64,000 bases of DNA from Blastocystis hominis (lineage: Eukaryota; Sar; Bigyra; Opalinata; Blastocystidae), in assembly GCF_000151665.1 (NCBI RefSeq), contig NW_013171831.1:1-64000 (forward strand), written 5' to 3'. The notes beneath the pieces were generated by a model. It did not search any database. It was given only the letters and a program-made list of their open reading frames with translations, and was not told where the DNA came from. A program made the translations under genes and the position numbers. Below, piece after piece: positions 22,291-33,152 of this stretch (positions within the stretch are counted from its first letter, which is position 1; the number at the start of each line of letters is the position of its first letter).

Positions 22291-22681
22291 GATGAATACA
22301 AGTATCACAAAAACCTTCTCTCCTTTCTCGGAGACTCAATAACTTCAGATTGCCTCTTCTGAGACATGGAAAGTGAGCTTGTCGAATGGATTCGTGCAAG
22401 ATATTGTGCTCATTTAATGTGTTATGTGTGTTATGAAAGACATGTTTTGTGAATTTGTTCTTATTCCAAGTAGTGGTGATTTAAAAAGGTTTTCAAATTT
22501 GAAGTGGAGTCCAACTGATTACCCTTTTCTAAAATGTCTTTGTGGTTGATACTTATTATCTCTTCAGCTTTCAATTCCGATTTCGTGATGTTCCAAAAAT
22601 AGGGACGATTTCCCAAAAGGAGTTATGCTTGGTGGATTTCTTATTCTCATTAACTTACCGATTCAATCGAATTCTACAACG
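22291..22681. other. Divergent promoter region of POLD1 and PDH-E2
   Basis: No coding signal. The two genes start outward from this 390-base gap. No clear shared motif was found. Confidence 0.5.
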
Positions 22682-24499
22682 ATGTTGTCGAGATTTGCTG
22701 TTGCTGCCCGAAGTGGAGTTACTGCTGTGAAGTACTCCTCTTTTGAGAGATGAACTGTAGTTTACTCTCTCGTACCCATGGTTCTGTATCCCATATTATA
22801 CGTTGTTTCGCTTCGTCTTTACCGGAGCATGTTTTGGTTTCCATGCCTGCTCTTTCTCCTGTTTTGATGTTTTTCGTTCGTGTAATTCGTAGACCATGAC
22901 TCAGGGAGGAATCTCTTCTTGGAACGTGAAAGAGGGAGACGCTGTCCAGCCTGGAGACGTTCTTGCTCAGGTTAGCATTTCTTTTGAGGATTCTGATCGT
23001 TAGATTTCTACCGACAAGAGTACTCTTGATTTCACTACTCAAGAGGAGGTTTTACTAAGCATGTGGTTTCACTTTAGGGTTATGTCGCTAAGATCTTGAT
23101 GCCTGAAGGTTCCGAGAACGTGAACATCGGAGAGCCCATTGCCATCGTGGTCGAGAACAAGGAGGATATCCCCGCCTTTGCCAACGCCACCAAGGATTCC
23201 CTCGAATCTGACGGTGCTCCAGCCGCTCCCGAGCCAGCCCAGCCTGCTCAGCCTGCCCAGCCTGCTGCTCCCGAACCTGCTCAGCCTGCTGCTCCCGAAC
23301 CTGCTCAGCCAGCTGCTGCTGCTGCTCCCCAACAGCCCGCTCAGCCCGCTCAGCCCGCTCAGCCCGCTCAGCCGGCTGCCCAGGCCCCCAGCAACACCTC
23401 GCGTGTGTTCGTGAGCCCGCTGGCGAAGACGATTCTGAAGAACAGCGGAGCGAAGCTCGATCTGGCCAGCATCAAGGGCAGCGGTCCCAACGGCCGCGTT
23501 ATCGCCTCCGACGTGCTGGCCGCGCTCTCCGTCGCCCCGGCCGCCGCCCCTGCGCCTGCCGCGAGCGCTGCGCCCGTCGCTGGTGGCGTCTCGGCGAACT
23601 ACGAAGACGTGGCGGTGACGCCGATGCGGAAGGTGATCAGCACGCGTCTGACGGAGTCGAAGCAGTCGATCCCGCACTACTACGTGAACCAGACGTGCGA
23701 CGTGGACGAGCTGCTGAAGGTCGGGCTGGGTGCGTTCGATGATGGATAGCTGCGTGCACGCCTCAACGCGGATCTCAGCAAGATGAAGAACCCGTCGGGC
23801 TCGGAGAAGCCGGCGAAGGTGACGATCAACGACTTCATCGTGAAGTCCTGCGCGATGGCGCTGCGCGACGTAGCGATGGACGCGAGGCCTGAAGGGTAGA
23901 TGCCCGAAGTGAACTGCAGCTATGTGAACAACATGATGCGTCACTACAAGACGATCGATATCAACGTGGCCGTGTCCATTCCCGACGGCCTCATCACGCC
24001 TGTGCTGCACGATGTCGATAAGACCGGACTGCTGAGTCTGAACCAGCAGATGAAGACGCTCATCAGCAAGAGCAAGGAAGGCAAATTGCTTCCTGAGGAG
24101 TACGCGGTAGGCTTGCAGAGCGGTGTTGATCGAAGGCTGGAAGCATGACCGTCAGCAATCTGGGCATGTACAACATCCCGTCCTTCTCGGCGATCATCAA
24201 TCCGCCTCAGGTGGCTATAACGAGGTCTTGTTATGCGTAGTCGTGCATTTTGGCCGTTGGCGGAGTGGTGAAGACCGTGGTGCCGTCAAAGGGTGAGAGA
24301 AGCAGGGAAGGAGGCGTGAGGCGTAGAGGATGAAACCAAGTTCGAGGTGAAGAATATGATGTCCGTGACACTGAGCTGCGATCATCGCGTGATGGATGGT
24401 GTGATGGGAGCCACGTTCGTCAATGCCATCAAGAAGTGAGGGTCTGAAAAGCAGCTTATGCGTAGATACATCGAGAACCCGACTCTTCTCTTGCTTTAA
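22682..24499 (+). CDS. DLAT: Pyruvate dehydrogenase E2, dihydrolipoyl acetyltransferase
   Basis: Core of the PDH complex, passing acetyl groups from the lipoyl arm to CoA, probably in the mitochondrion-related organelle. The N-terminal leader (MLSRFAVAARSGVTAV) looks like an import signal. A lipoyl domain follows with MPALSPTM and the lipoyl lysine in STDKSTLDF, then an Ala/Pro/Gln hinge built of AQP repeats, an E1/E3-binding domain (VSPLAKTILKNSG...SGPNGRVIASDV), and the catalytic domain with TVSNLGMYNIPSFSAIINPP and the active-site SCDHRVMDG. Ten introns of 29-34 nt, among them 22732-22760, 22861-22892, 22971-23003, 23049-23077, 23720-23749, 23870-23899 and 24107-24135. Spliced length is 1512 bases, 503 residues. 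Stop TAA 24497-24499. Confidence 0.95.
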
Positions 24500-24551
24500 A
24501 AACTAACAATCTCATTTTTCTTTCCATTGTTTTCTTTATACTCGTTGTGAA

Positions 24552-25026
24552 ATGTGCAAACACGTTTTAAATGCACAGGTTGGTGCAGGTGCCTCGCAAT
24601 AATAGAACAGGTTTCCATTCGAGCGCCTTGCTGTGGAAAGTGGTTTGACTGTGCCAAGTGTCACGCGGAACAATGTGACCACGAACTGAAACGTAGTACC
24701 ATTTTGGTATCATTTTGAAATTGCATTTTAGACTAGGTTTTTGGTTGCAAGAAGTGCAAGCACGTTTTTCGAAAGAATATGCTGTATTTCGTATTGTGCT
24801 GTGAGTAACAAAAGAGATTTCGACGAGGCAGACGAATATTGCCCGAACTGTGATAACCATTTTGTGATTGACGCTGAAACCAAGAAATCAAAGGCAGTGA
24901 ATGAAGGAAAGGCAGGTGTAGTTGTCGGTGTGCAGGGAGAAAGTGAACGTGAAGTACAGGAACTACGAGATGCCATGATGCGAAAAATGATGGAGGAAGG
25001 GATCGACGAGGATTTGTTAGATGATT
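24552..25026 (+). CDS. CHY zinc finger protein
   Basis: A small protein of 127 residues with a CHY-type zinc-binding domain: MCKHVLNAQ, RAPCCGKWFDCAKCHAE, CDHEL, VFGCKKCKHVFRK and ADEYCPNCDNHFV supply the Cys/His ligands. Stand-alone CHY proteins of this kind are found in fungi and protists; yeast Hot13, a CHY relative, acts in zinc handling of the mitochondrial intermembrane space, but orthology here is only suggested. Introns: 24579-24610, 24707-24736, 24784-24814. The C-terminal tail is charged and helical. No stop is encoded at the functional end: T 25026 opens a codon and TGTTTGTT begins five bases later, so poly(A) makes UAA. Confidence 0.85.
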
Positions 25027-25030
25027 TGAA

Positions 25031-25038
25031 TGTTTGTT
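25031..25038 (+). terminator. TGTTTGTT poly(A) motif creating the CHY-protein stop codon
   Basis: Spacing T + 4 nt + TGTTTGTT, with GTT TGT in the gene frame, exactly as at the biotin ligase and PLRG1 genes. Confidence 0.8.
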
Positions 25039-25093
25039 GGTGCAAAAAGAGAAAAAAGGAATCATGATAATCGAAAATAGAAAAGAAGAAAAC

Positions 25094-25165
25094 TCCGAAG
25101 CGGGGAATCGAACCCCGGTCGTCCGCGTGACAGGCGGAAATACTAAACCACTATACTACTTCGGA
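25094..25165 (-). tRNA. tRNA-Asp (GTC)
   Basis: A 72-base cloverleaf on the minus strand. The acceptor stem TCCGAAG pairs with CTTCGGA, the anticodon arm is TCCGC-CTGTCAC-GCGGA with anticodon GTC, and the T arm is CGGGG-TTCGATT-CCCCG. The D arm holds TAGTGGTTTAG. No intron and no encoded CCA. Confidence 0.95.
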
Positions 25166-25228
25166 TCTGTTTTAGGTTTCAAAGTATCACCTATAAGGAT
25201 AAGACTCAATGTTCCGATTTTTTTACAA

Positions 25229-25423
25229 ATGTCTTCAAGAAGTAAAAACAATTTCTCGCAGAGAAACTACTGTCACATGTGCATGTCAACAGACAAGTTG
25301 AGCATTATGTGTAACAATGTGGTAGAGTGTAAATCTAGCGTTTCTCACATGCAGGTTGGAGATATTCCGTGCAACCGGATGTATTGCTGCGATTATATAG
25401 AGAATTACCTCACAGAAAAATAA
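25229..25423 (+). CDS. Small cysteine-rich protein, possible zinc ribbon
   Basis: A 64-residue frame beginning MSSRSKNNFSQRNYCHMC and ending NYLTEK, with eight cysteines in pairs or near-pairs (YCHMC, IMCNN, VECKS, IPCNRMYCCDY). The spacing recalls the 4CXXC zinc finger of CDCA7-like proteins, but the match is weak. AACAAACAAAG follows the stop directly. It could be a real small gene, or one exon of a longer one. It starts 63 bases beyond the tRNA, on the other strand. Confidence 0.45.
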   Translation: MSSRSKNNFSQRNYCHMCMSTDKLSIMCNNVVECKSSVSHMQVGDIPCNRMYCCDYIENYLTEK

Positions 25424-26455
25424 ACAAACAAAGTCTGTTTTGCTGTCGAAAGTGGTAAATACATTCAATATATTTGAATACACACTTATCCATTCGGAAT
25501 CGAACGTATGTTGTACCAAAAAAGCCACACAGCATACAGTTCTGTAAAAAATAGAAACAACTAGACTACAATGACTCAACAATAATTAACACTGCGATTT
25601 ATGTCTAATAGTATCCATTATAGAAACCCATTCCCAGAATGTCTTCACTAGATGGATAACCTATTCTCCAGTATTCTTTCTACGTCCAAACGTTTTTACC
25701 CAAGCAATTCCAATGATTTTTGATAATCAATAATATACAGTTCTTTCTTGATTCCACATTCTATAAGGACAAGCAAATCATCCGCAGCTCTTTCCAAGAA
25801 AGAAAATGAGATGGTGCTGATAATAGATATGACAATAATTAAAAGACGGAGTAGCTACAACACACTTATACGAAAAAAGAATTGAAGACAAGATTACTAT
25901 TAAATATCCCAAATCTACCAAGAAATCGAAGTAAGAAATTAACGAATAAAAAGAAAGTTAATGAATCCATTAAGAAACACTTTTGTTAGGTACTTAAGTA
26001 ATTATTTTTCCATCCCTTTTCCCAATGCATTCCCTTTCTTGTACACTTTGCATTTACACCAATATGGTGGTCGTGGTACGGTTTAGGATATTCCAATAAT
26101 AATTGGTATGATATCCACAACAAGGCCAAGATGAAGGGAATCACTCAAGGATCTCAGATGCTATATTGGTAAATACAATGTGATTCTCTAAGACTATTGA
26201 ATATTGGTAAATAAACGCAGAAACCTTTGTCTATGATATAGATTCCATCAAATATGAATGGAACCGTTTTTTGTAGGAATATACCCACGTTTTCACCATG
26301 TAATTTGTTAACATACAAAGTGTGGAATTAGCGAGTATTCATTAGAAAGTGGTTAATTGATTTCATAATTTCCAAAAATAGTCGGTGCAGTTATTATTTC
26401 TATTTAACGAATAATCATTTCTCAATTTTGTCTTTATTCATTTTAGCTCCTGGTT
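25424..26455. other. Region with possible unassigned exons
   Basis: Mostly AT-rich, but 26020-26330 holds short open stretches that read like protein, for example YSNNNWYDIHNKAKMKG and ETFVYDIDSIKYEWNRF, bounded by possible GT...AG introns. They could be ectodomain exons of the membrane protein that follows. The splice pattern could not be settled. Confidence 0.35.
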
Positions 26456-27272
26456 ATGAATGTTATTCCTGATCTAAAAGGTCCATTTGTATACCCTTAT
26501 CCCTCTGATTTTTACATTCTTCACAACTATAATAGTAGGCGTTATTATTCTAATTGCGATCGTAGTAATTGATGGCAGACATTATTTTGATCCTCACTAT
26601 TTGAGTAATTCCTCCCCAGTTATTCCTGCATTTGTTCAACCTGTCTCCGTCCCTAGCGCTCAGAAAATCGAGGATACCAAGCAGGAGCCAACCCCTAAGT
26701 CTCCTGCAGCGCCTGAAACACATATCGCGCCTGGAGTGCCAAGTTCTCAGATACCTGTGACACCAGTAAAGAACGAAGCACCACCATCTACAAACCAGTT
26801 AATAAGCGAACCTACAGTTCCTTCAGAGCAAACAAGCGCTGTTTTTTCTGGATGGAAGGTGCCAGTACTTGTTAACAATGGAAATATGGAAGAAAAGCAG
26901 TTTCCTCCAAATTGTCATTTAGTACAAGTGGGTCCCAACCTATTTTCAGCGGTCTATATGGAACCCCGAGCATTACCGAGCGATTCGGATTCCAATGAAG
27001 TAAAGAGCATTTCTCGCTATTCCAAGAACCAAAAGCCAACCCGCCATCGTCGGAACTTTAATCAGGAAATAAAGCGGAAGATACTCGATTTATACCATTC
27101 CTACCTGACCCAAGAGAGTAGGGTGTCTGTGCGATCGATTGCCCATCATATCTTTTGTCGTCTCTCAAGAGAAATGTAAGTTGTCTGTGGGGTGATTAAG
27201 TGTAGTGATGGTTTTGACTATTCTTTCAAAAATATTATTACGCTGCTTTACAATTATCGACAGAAGCAATAA
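26456..27272 (+). CDS. Single-pass membrane protein with Pro-rich middle and compact C-terminal domain
   Basis: Unrecognised. With introns 26481-26535 (55 nt) and 27176-27205 (30 nt) the frame is 732 bases, 243 residues, ending at TAA 27270-27272. A hydrophobic segment (VGVIILIAIVVIDG) lies near the N-terminus, followed by a disordered Pro/Ser-rich stretch. The C-terminal 65 residues are basic, Leu/Ile-rich and helical (NQEIKRKILDLYHSYL, SVRSIAHHIFCRLSREI, FKNIITLLYNYRQKQ) and look like a folded domain. The start is uncertain, and upstream ectodomain exons may belong to it. A TGTTTGTT motif lies at about 27304. Confidence 0.55.
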
Positions 27273-27454
27273 TTCATGGCTTGGTTTTTGAGGTTTCTTA
27301 GTGTTTGTTTGAATCGAGTGATCCCACATTTTCTGTAACGTGGACTTGAAAATCGCAAATTCACTTCCTCTCGTTAACATGGCTCCGTCGATTGTTTCTT
27401 ATTTGAAATTAGGGACTAATTGTGTAGAGTAAGAGTGGAGAAAACGCTTTTTCT

Positions 27455-29198
27455 ATGGAAGAGGTGATTAAGAGAGATATGCGGATTACAAATGAGCTAT
27501 TCGTTCGTTCATTTGACAAAGACCCCGCAGAGGATGAAGAAGCGTTTTTGACTGTACGTCTTGTTGATTTGTAGGACTCGAATCAAAATGGCATCAAAAA
27601 TTCTGGGTGATTATCAAGATTGTGATGAATATGTTCCCAGAAAACAGAAAGGAGAGAAATCGTCTGTTGTGGCTTCCGAGGCGCCAGAAGATGATTTGAA
27701 AATTGAATCCGTCACAGAAGAAGAGGCTACCAAAGTCGTTATCTCTGGAACGCACGATTACCCTTCAGCTCCAGGTTTTCCAATAAAAGCATATGTTCAT
27801 GCTGCAGGCGTTCCTCTCTCTTCCGAAAATGCGACTCACACGGATCCTTCCAAGAACTCGATCGATCAGGCTCTCAAGTCGTTGAAATCGAAAGAGCAGC
27901 AACAGAAAAAGTTTTTTTTCCTTTTCTCCTTATTTCATCACTAGGCAGAGCACCAGTCTGATCGCCTACCAGCCTCGAGAAGCGCACAAACAATCCCACA
28001 AAGCCGTTCCTTTTTCTTTCTCACTCCTCCTTTTCAGGCCTCCTCGGCTCTGGTTCTGCGAACACGCGATGAGAAGGTCCCTGTCCCCGAGTGGCACGCT
28101 CCTTGGGAGCTGTCGCGTGTAATCGCCGGACATCTCGGCTGGGTGCGCTGCGTGGCGATGGACGCGAGCAACGAGTGGTTCGTGACCGGCTCTGCCGACC
28201 GAACCATCAAAGTAGCGTCTCTCCTTTTTCTTTCACGCGCAGATTTGGGACCTGGCCTCTGGAAATCTGAAGCTGACGCTCACCGGGCATTCGCACACGG
28301 TGCGTGGCGTGGTGGTGTCGAGCCGCTCGCCCTATTTGTTCTCCTGCGGCGAAGACAAAGCGGTCAAATGCTGGGACCTGGAGTACAATCGCGTAGGCCA
28401 GCTCAAAGGGATCAAACGCAGGTGGTGCGGTCCTACCACGGCCATCTCAGCGGCGTGTACTGCATCGCCACGCACCCCACGCTCGACGTGCTGCTCACCG
28501 GAGGGCGCGACAGCGTCTGCCGCGTCTGGGACATCCGAACGAAGGCCGAGATCATGGTGCTGGGCGGACACCGCGGCACGGTCCACTGCGTGGCCACGCA
28601 GGCAGGCGAGCCGCAGGTGGTCACGGGCTCGGCCGACGCGACGGTGCGGACGTGGGACTTGGTGACCGGGACGGCGACGTCGATCCTGACGCACCACAAG
28701 AAGGGAGTGCGGTCGTGTCTGTTCCATCCGGTGTAGCGGAGAGCGGAGGGGTGAAGGGTAGAGAGTACGTCTTCGCCACGGCGTCTGCGGATAACATCAA
28801 GAAGTGGAAGTGTCCTAAGGTGCCGATAGGGAGCGGATTTGATGCATAGGCGGAGTTTTTGGGGAATGTGAGCGGACATAACTACATTCTGAACTCGATT
28901 TCGGTGAATAAGCAGGGCGTTCTGTTCGCGGGAGGCGACAACGGAATGTTCCGGTTCTGCGATTGGAAAACGGGATACTGTTTCCAGGAGGAGCGTACAG
29001 TGGTGCAGCCTGGATCGCTGGACAGCGAGGCGGGAATCTTCGCGAGCACCTTCGATCTCACCGGAACGCGGCTGATCACGTGCGAGGCGGATAAAACAAT
29101 CAAGATTTGGAAGGAAAAGGAGGATGCGAGTCCGGAGACAGATCCGATTGATATGGAAAAGTGGAAGTTGGAATGGAGAGCTCGGCGGCGTTTCTTTT
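27455..29198 (+). CDS. PLRG1: PLRG1/PRL1, WD40 spliceosome component
   Basis: Part of the NTC/Prp19-associated complex needed for catalytic activation of the spliceosome. The N-terminus ([26 protein letters not shown]) follows the family pattern. The seven-bladed WD40 propeller starts at [22 protein letters not shown] and includes [61 protein letters not shown] and the conserved [14 protein letters not shown]. Seven introns of 29-34 nt. Coding length is 3n+1, 509 residues. It ends RRRFF, compared with KRKRF in animals. T 29198 lies four bases before TGTTTGTT, so the stop is completed by poly(A). Confidence 0.95.
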
Positions 29199-29202
29199 GG
29201 CG

Positions 29203-29210
29203 TGTTTGTT
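29203..29210 (+). terminator. TGTTTGTT poly(A) motif creating the PLRG1 stop codon
   Basis: T 29198 opens a TGG codon in the genome, and the motif follows after four bases. Cleavage and poly(A) turn the T into UAA. Without it the frame would run on for about 12 residues. Confidence 0.85.
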
Positions 29211-29708
29211 GGATTCATGATTTGGATGGTGCTTGAGGGTAGATGGAGGGAGAAATGGAGGGGAAATGGAAAATGGAGTGAAAGAGGAACTATTTGATAG
29301 GAATTGGGGGTTTTCATAAATCAATCGTATCGCGGTGAGATGATTATTGGGAAGTATGAAAGACAATATATATATCATCTACGATTTTCAAAAAAGCGAT
29401 TCTAGAAACTTGTATTGATTTGTTATTTACTGATAGATCTACATACAAATCGAATGTTTCAGGAAGAGAAACAGTGAATATAGGTTCATGGGGATCAAAA
29501 ATAGGCAGCAATCCTATCGTTATTCTCTCTCGTACTCTGTGATTCTATTTTCCAAACTACTTTGCCATTCAATCCTTATTCTGCACAACACACAACCCTG
29601 CATTCCTGATCTTTCCTGCATATTGTTCTATTATAACTAACACATATGGATCATTTCTACATCCCCTTTTTCCATCCAAGTCTTTGCAAACAAACAATCC
29701 CACACCAT
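29211..29708. other. Intergenic region between convergent genes
   Basis: No gene seen. It contains the 3' region of the mitochondrial carrier on the minus strand, with a TGTTTGTT motif (AACAAACA on the + strand) near 29690. Confidence 0.55.
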
Positions 29709-30947
29709 TCAAATAAGCAAGCTTAATTGTTCGTAAACTGCATTTACGATTCCCCAAGAAATGAGTGCTCTGCAGAAATTGACCTGCGCACCTCGGTATA
29801 ATCCTAGAATTGTTCCTCGCTGTCTACAAGATCGCCATTCCCATCCAAGCCCACTTCACGATATCTCGAATCGCTTTCACCACCGAATACCGGCTTCGAT
29901 GAACTGCCTCCTACCCATCACTCCTCCTCCTCCTTCGTGGCTTACCTTCTGAATCTGAACCGCTGCTGCGCTGAATGGGAAGGAAATCGTGCTGACGCAC
30001 GCTCCCAGCACGGCTCCACTCGCGAAATCACACAACGTGGGTGAAGGAACCAGCTCAAATCCATCAACCAATCCATTCTTCTTTCACAAAACCCAACATC
30101 AATCATCAATCATCAATCATCAATCCATTCTTCTCTCTCAAACAAACCACAAACAAACAAGCAAACAAACGCAATCACAAAACTACAAACAGGATATAAG
30201 TTGTGCCAGTGCGAGGTGCTGGTAGGGAGCAGGGCGCGCAGCGGATCGCGGAGGAGCAAGAACAGACCGCTACCGATGCAGTTGCGGAGAGCTACGGCAC
30301 TAGCAATCAGGGAAACCATTCAAAAGCGACGAGAAGCCGGTGAAGGACTCGCGAAGACCCAGCTGATGACAAGCATCAACAAAGCAAGTGAAACGGGTGT
30401 TGTAGCGAGGGATTTGTAACAATGTTTGAACACGTTCAAACGGGGTCAAAAGAGCCTCGGTTAGACCTGAAAGACAGGAGGCGGCCAAGCGAATCCAGAG
30501 GGCTTCGCTGGAATTAGGGCTAGAGTGAGAGAAAAGATGTCGAAAAGTACTCTGAGAACCTCCTTTGAGCAGATAGAAGACCATGACGGTAAAAATCATA
30601 CGTCCCGAACATTAACGAAGTGCTTAGCGTCTTCTGCATGATCGGGGCGCCGACTCCACGGTACCTACACATCAACACATCCGAAAATGCACACAATAGA
30701 CGAAAACCTTCATCATACAGAGCTTTGCCTACGGACAGCATTCCGTTGCCCGTAAGTTGCTGACGAAACATTACTTTATTAATCGGAAAAGTACCTAGCG
30801 CATCATCCCCAGAGTCTTCGCATTACAAAGAATGTTAACTAACGCAGCTGTTCCTCCTCGAATGAACTCGTCTGTTTTCGGCAAGTTGATAGAGGGAGGT
30901 ATGAAGAAACTAACGGTACATTTTGAATCTCTCATGGATGCTTTCAT
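29709..30947 (-). CDS. Mitochondrial carrier, SLC25A51/52-like (NAD+ carrier type)
   Basis: A three-repeat SLC25 carrier. Repeat 1 has CTFPINKVMFRQQL and YRGVGAPIMQKTLSTSLMFG, repeat 2 has GLTEALLTPFERVQTLLQ, and repeat 3 has GAVLGACVSTISFPFSAAAVQIQ and ends LYRGAQVNFCRALISWGIVNAVYEQL. This matches the human NAD+ importers SLC25A51/52, particularly the PFERVQTLLQ and RxLISWGIxNAxYE motifs. Several introns of about 30 nt; two clear ones are a 32-nt intron after ALVNILC and a 30-nt intron before YRGVG. The start MKASMRDSKC lies at 30947 and the stop TGA at 29709. NAD+ as substrate is inferred from family likeness. Confidence 0.85.
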
Positions 30948-31096
30948 TTTCTACCCGTAACCTTCCTCTGACCTCTCGACCTACAATCCCAAGTCATAAA
31001 AGCCCCAATCCTAGACTCTCCACCAAAGACGAATTAAATATTTGATCAAACAAACACAAGTTCTGTGGTCAACCACAATGATTTTCTCTAACCAGT

Positions 31097-32059
31097 TTAC
31101 CAGTCGTCGTCATCATCGCCGAACAGACCACCTCCGCTCATATCGATGTCTTCCTCTTCCTCTTCCTCCTCCTCCTTGACCTCCTCAGCGGGAGCAGCAG
31201 CCTCAGCAGCAGCAGGGGCAGCGGCCACAGCGAAGGCCGAAGGATCGGCCAGGAAGGCCTTGAAGGGCTCGGCCTTCTCGAAGGAATAGGACATTCCCTC
31301 GGACACCACGATGGCGACCATCTTGCGGAAGGCGCTGTTGAGCGAGTGAGGCAGCGAAGCCAGAGTGGGATATCCCATGGACAGCGAGAGCGCAGCCAGC
31401 TTGTTGACTCCGTTGAAGAACTTGCTCATGATCTCCTTCTCGGTCAGATCCAGCACCACAGGGTCGTAGATCGCACCGTCGTCGTAGACGTGCTTGATGT
31501 GCATTCCGTAGCTGAAGGGGTGGATGTTCAGCTTGTCCAGCAGGGCAGCCTGACCGGGCTGCACCTTCTGACCAGCGAGGATCAGAGGCACGTCGTTGAT
31601 AATTTCAATCTGACCACGGTTAATCTTGGTGGCAATGTTCAGAGCCTGGAACCAAGAAGTCTGGCCGGGATCGCAACCGGTAGGTCCAGCAGGCACAATG
31701 ACGTCCACATGGGCAACCACACCCACACGAGCGGGAGCAGGCACCTTGTTGTTGAGAATGATCTCACGAACGTTGGCCATATCTCCGTTCACGAACACCA
31801 GACCCACGTTTCCGTGGACCAGGGGAATCAGCTTCTCAATGGGGTGTCCGGGATGCTCCTCCACGAACTTGTTCATGCAGCGGCGGATCATGGTCTTCTT
31901 TCCGAACAGAAGAAGGGCCTGACCACGCAGAGCCTTACGGATATCAGCAACCTGCTTGGAGGTGACGTGCTTGATCTCCACGACGAAGATCTTGTTGTAC
32001 TCCTCAAGAATTTGATGGAGTTTCTGGAAATAGAGAGCTTTCTTTTGTCTAGCGGACAT
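31097..32059 (-). CDS. RPLP0: Large-subunit acidic ribosomal protein P0
   Basis: Stalk base protein of the 60S subunit that binds 28S rRNA and P1/P2. A single uninterrupted exon of 320 residues, the usual length, with the L10 domain (ALRGQALLLFGKKTMIRR) and the Ala- and Glu-rich hinge. The last residues are DIDMSGGGLFGDDDDDW, whereas most eukaryotic stalk proteins end in DDDMGFGLFD. The key LF pair is kept, but the final acidic tail with Trp is unusual. It is one of very few intronless host genes here. Confidence 0.96.
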   Translation of the reverse strand: MSARQKKALYFQKLHQILEEYNKIFVVEIKHVTSKQVADIRKALRGQALLLFGKKTMIRRCMNKFVEEHPGHPIEKLIPLVHGNVGLVFVNGDMANVREIILNNKVPAPARVGVVAHVDVIVPAGPTGCDPGQTSWFQALNIATKINRGQIEIINDVPLILAGQKVQPGQAALLDKLNIHPFSYGMHIKHVYDDGAIYDPVVLDLTEKEIMSKFFNGVNKLAALSLSMGYPTLASLPHSLNSAFRKMVAIVVSEGMSYSFEKAEPFKAFLADPSAFAVAAAPAAAEAAAPAEEVKEEEEEEEEDIDMSGGGLFGDDDDDW

Positions 32060-32312
32060 TGTGGGGATAGTTGATCAACAGTCAAAAATCGGTTTAACCA
32101 CTACATGGAGGGTGAGAATAGGCATATAGCACAACAGTAACTTACCTTTTATGAAAATGGATGGATGGAAAACAATTGGGACTTTCGGCGCATACGGGCC
32201 CTATTGAGTGAAAAATGAAATAGGGTCCATTTCTCAAAGAGCACAACAGACTGTGTAAACAAACAAGAAGAAACGAAAAAGTATCTGAAAAACCGTAAAC
32301 GCCACGTTCCCC

Positions 32313-32806
32313 TTAGTGATTGCGATACCAACGCTGAGTTGGACTCTCCAAAGGAGACATAAACTTATCTCCAGCCGTAGAATTCTGGTGCGATGCAGAT
32401 GCACTGATCGACTGTAAGTTATCCACAAAGGGATCGTGCACCGAAACGCGTCTGTAAAACCTAGCTCTCATTGCAACCATTCAAATGGTCACCTGCACTT
32501 CCGAGTAATCAAATCTGCGACCCAAATGCAAACATACCAAACAATGACCAAACCCACAAAGAAGGCAACAACTGCACCGAATGGGATATTCCACGAGCAC
32601 TTTTCACACATGACACCCCGACAGTTTGAAGTACAAACACATTGATGACTGTCCGGATTACAGTAGCCATCGTTTAGACATGTCACATTACACACCACTG
32701 GCTCCACTACAAATCATTCTTTTGTGAGGAAAGTACATGGTTGTTCATTTTCCTGAGCAGCACACACCAGAGATAATACGCATAATGAATACAACAGAAG
32801 TTTCAT
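32313..32806 (-). CDS. Type I membrane protein with EGF-like domain
   Basis: An unnamed 141-residue protein. Signal peptide (MKLLLYSLCVLSLVCAA), one EGF-like module with six or more cysteines (CNVTCLNDGYCNPDSHQC, CTSNCRG), a single transmembrane helix (GAVVAFFVGLVIVWYVCIWV), and a short Ser-rich cytoplasmic tail ending TQRWYRNH. Introns at 32707-32736 (30 nt) and one of 38 nt after ITRK. The spliced length is 426 bases, a multiple of three. A TGTTTGTT motif lies near 32257 on the minus strand. Role unknown; a small surface adhesion or receptor part is plausible. Confidence 0.7.
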
Positions 32807-33152
32807 TCTGAACTACAAATAAAAAACGTTCTGCGAGAAAAATGATTCACAGAAACCCATAATGATAAAATAGGATAGTGATTAAAATGTTGGAAAAGAG
32901 TGAAAGATTGGTTAAGACTGTACTCGAACAGGATCATTTCTATAGTACATTCTTTCTCTTTATTTATCTAAAAAGAGACCAACTAACAACTTTGATGATT
33001 TGGAATAGCTTCTGAGCCGGAATTGGGAGGAGAGTAGCATGATGACTTCGGTTGTCGTTGCTACAGCGAAGAACGTCGGCTGTACTGTTCAAACAGCTTG
33101 AGGTTCAGAAGCGTTATGAAAAGTTGTCTTTTTTAAACGAAGCAAATCAAAA
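32807..33152. other. Divergent promoter region, no feature seen
   Basis: Gap between the EGF-TM gene and the ABC ATPase gene, which are transcribed outward. No motif stands out. Confidence 0.5.

Noticed and set aside
23069-24010. 313-codon minus-strand frame
   Set aside because: It is antisense to PDH-E2. Its His/Arg content and repeats mirror the Ala/Pro hinge.
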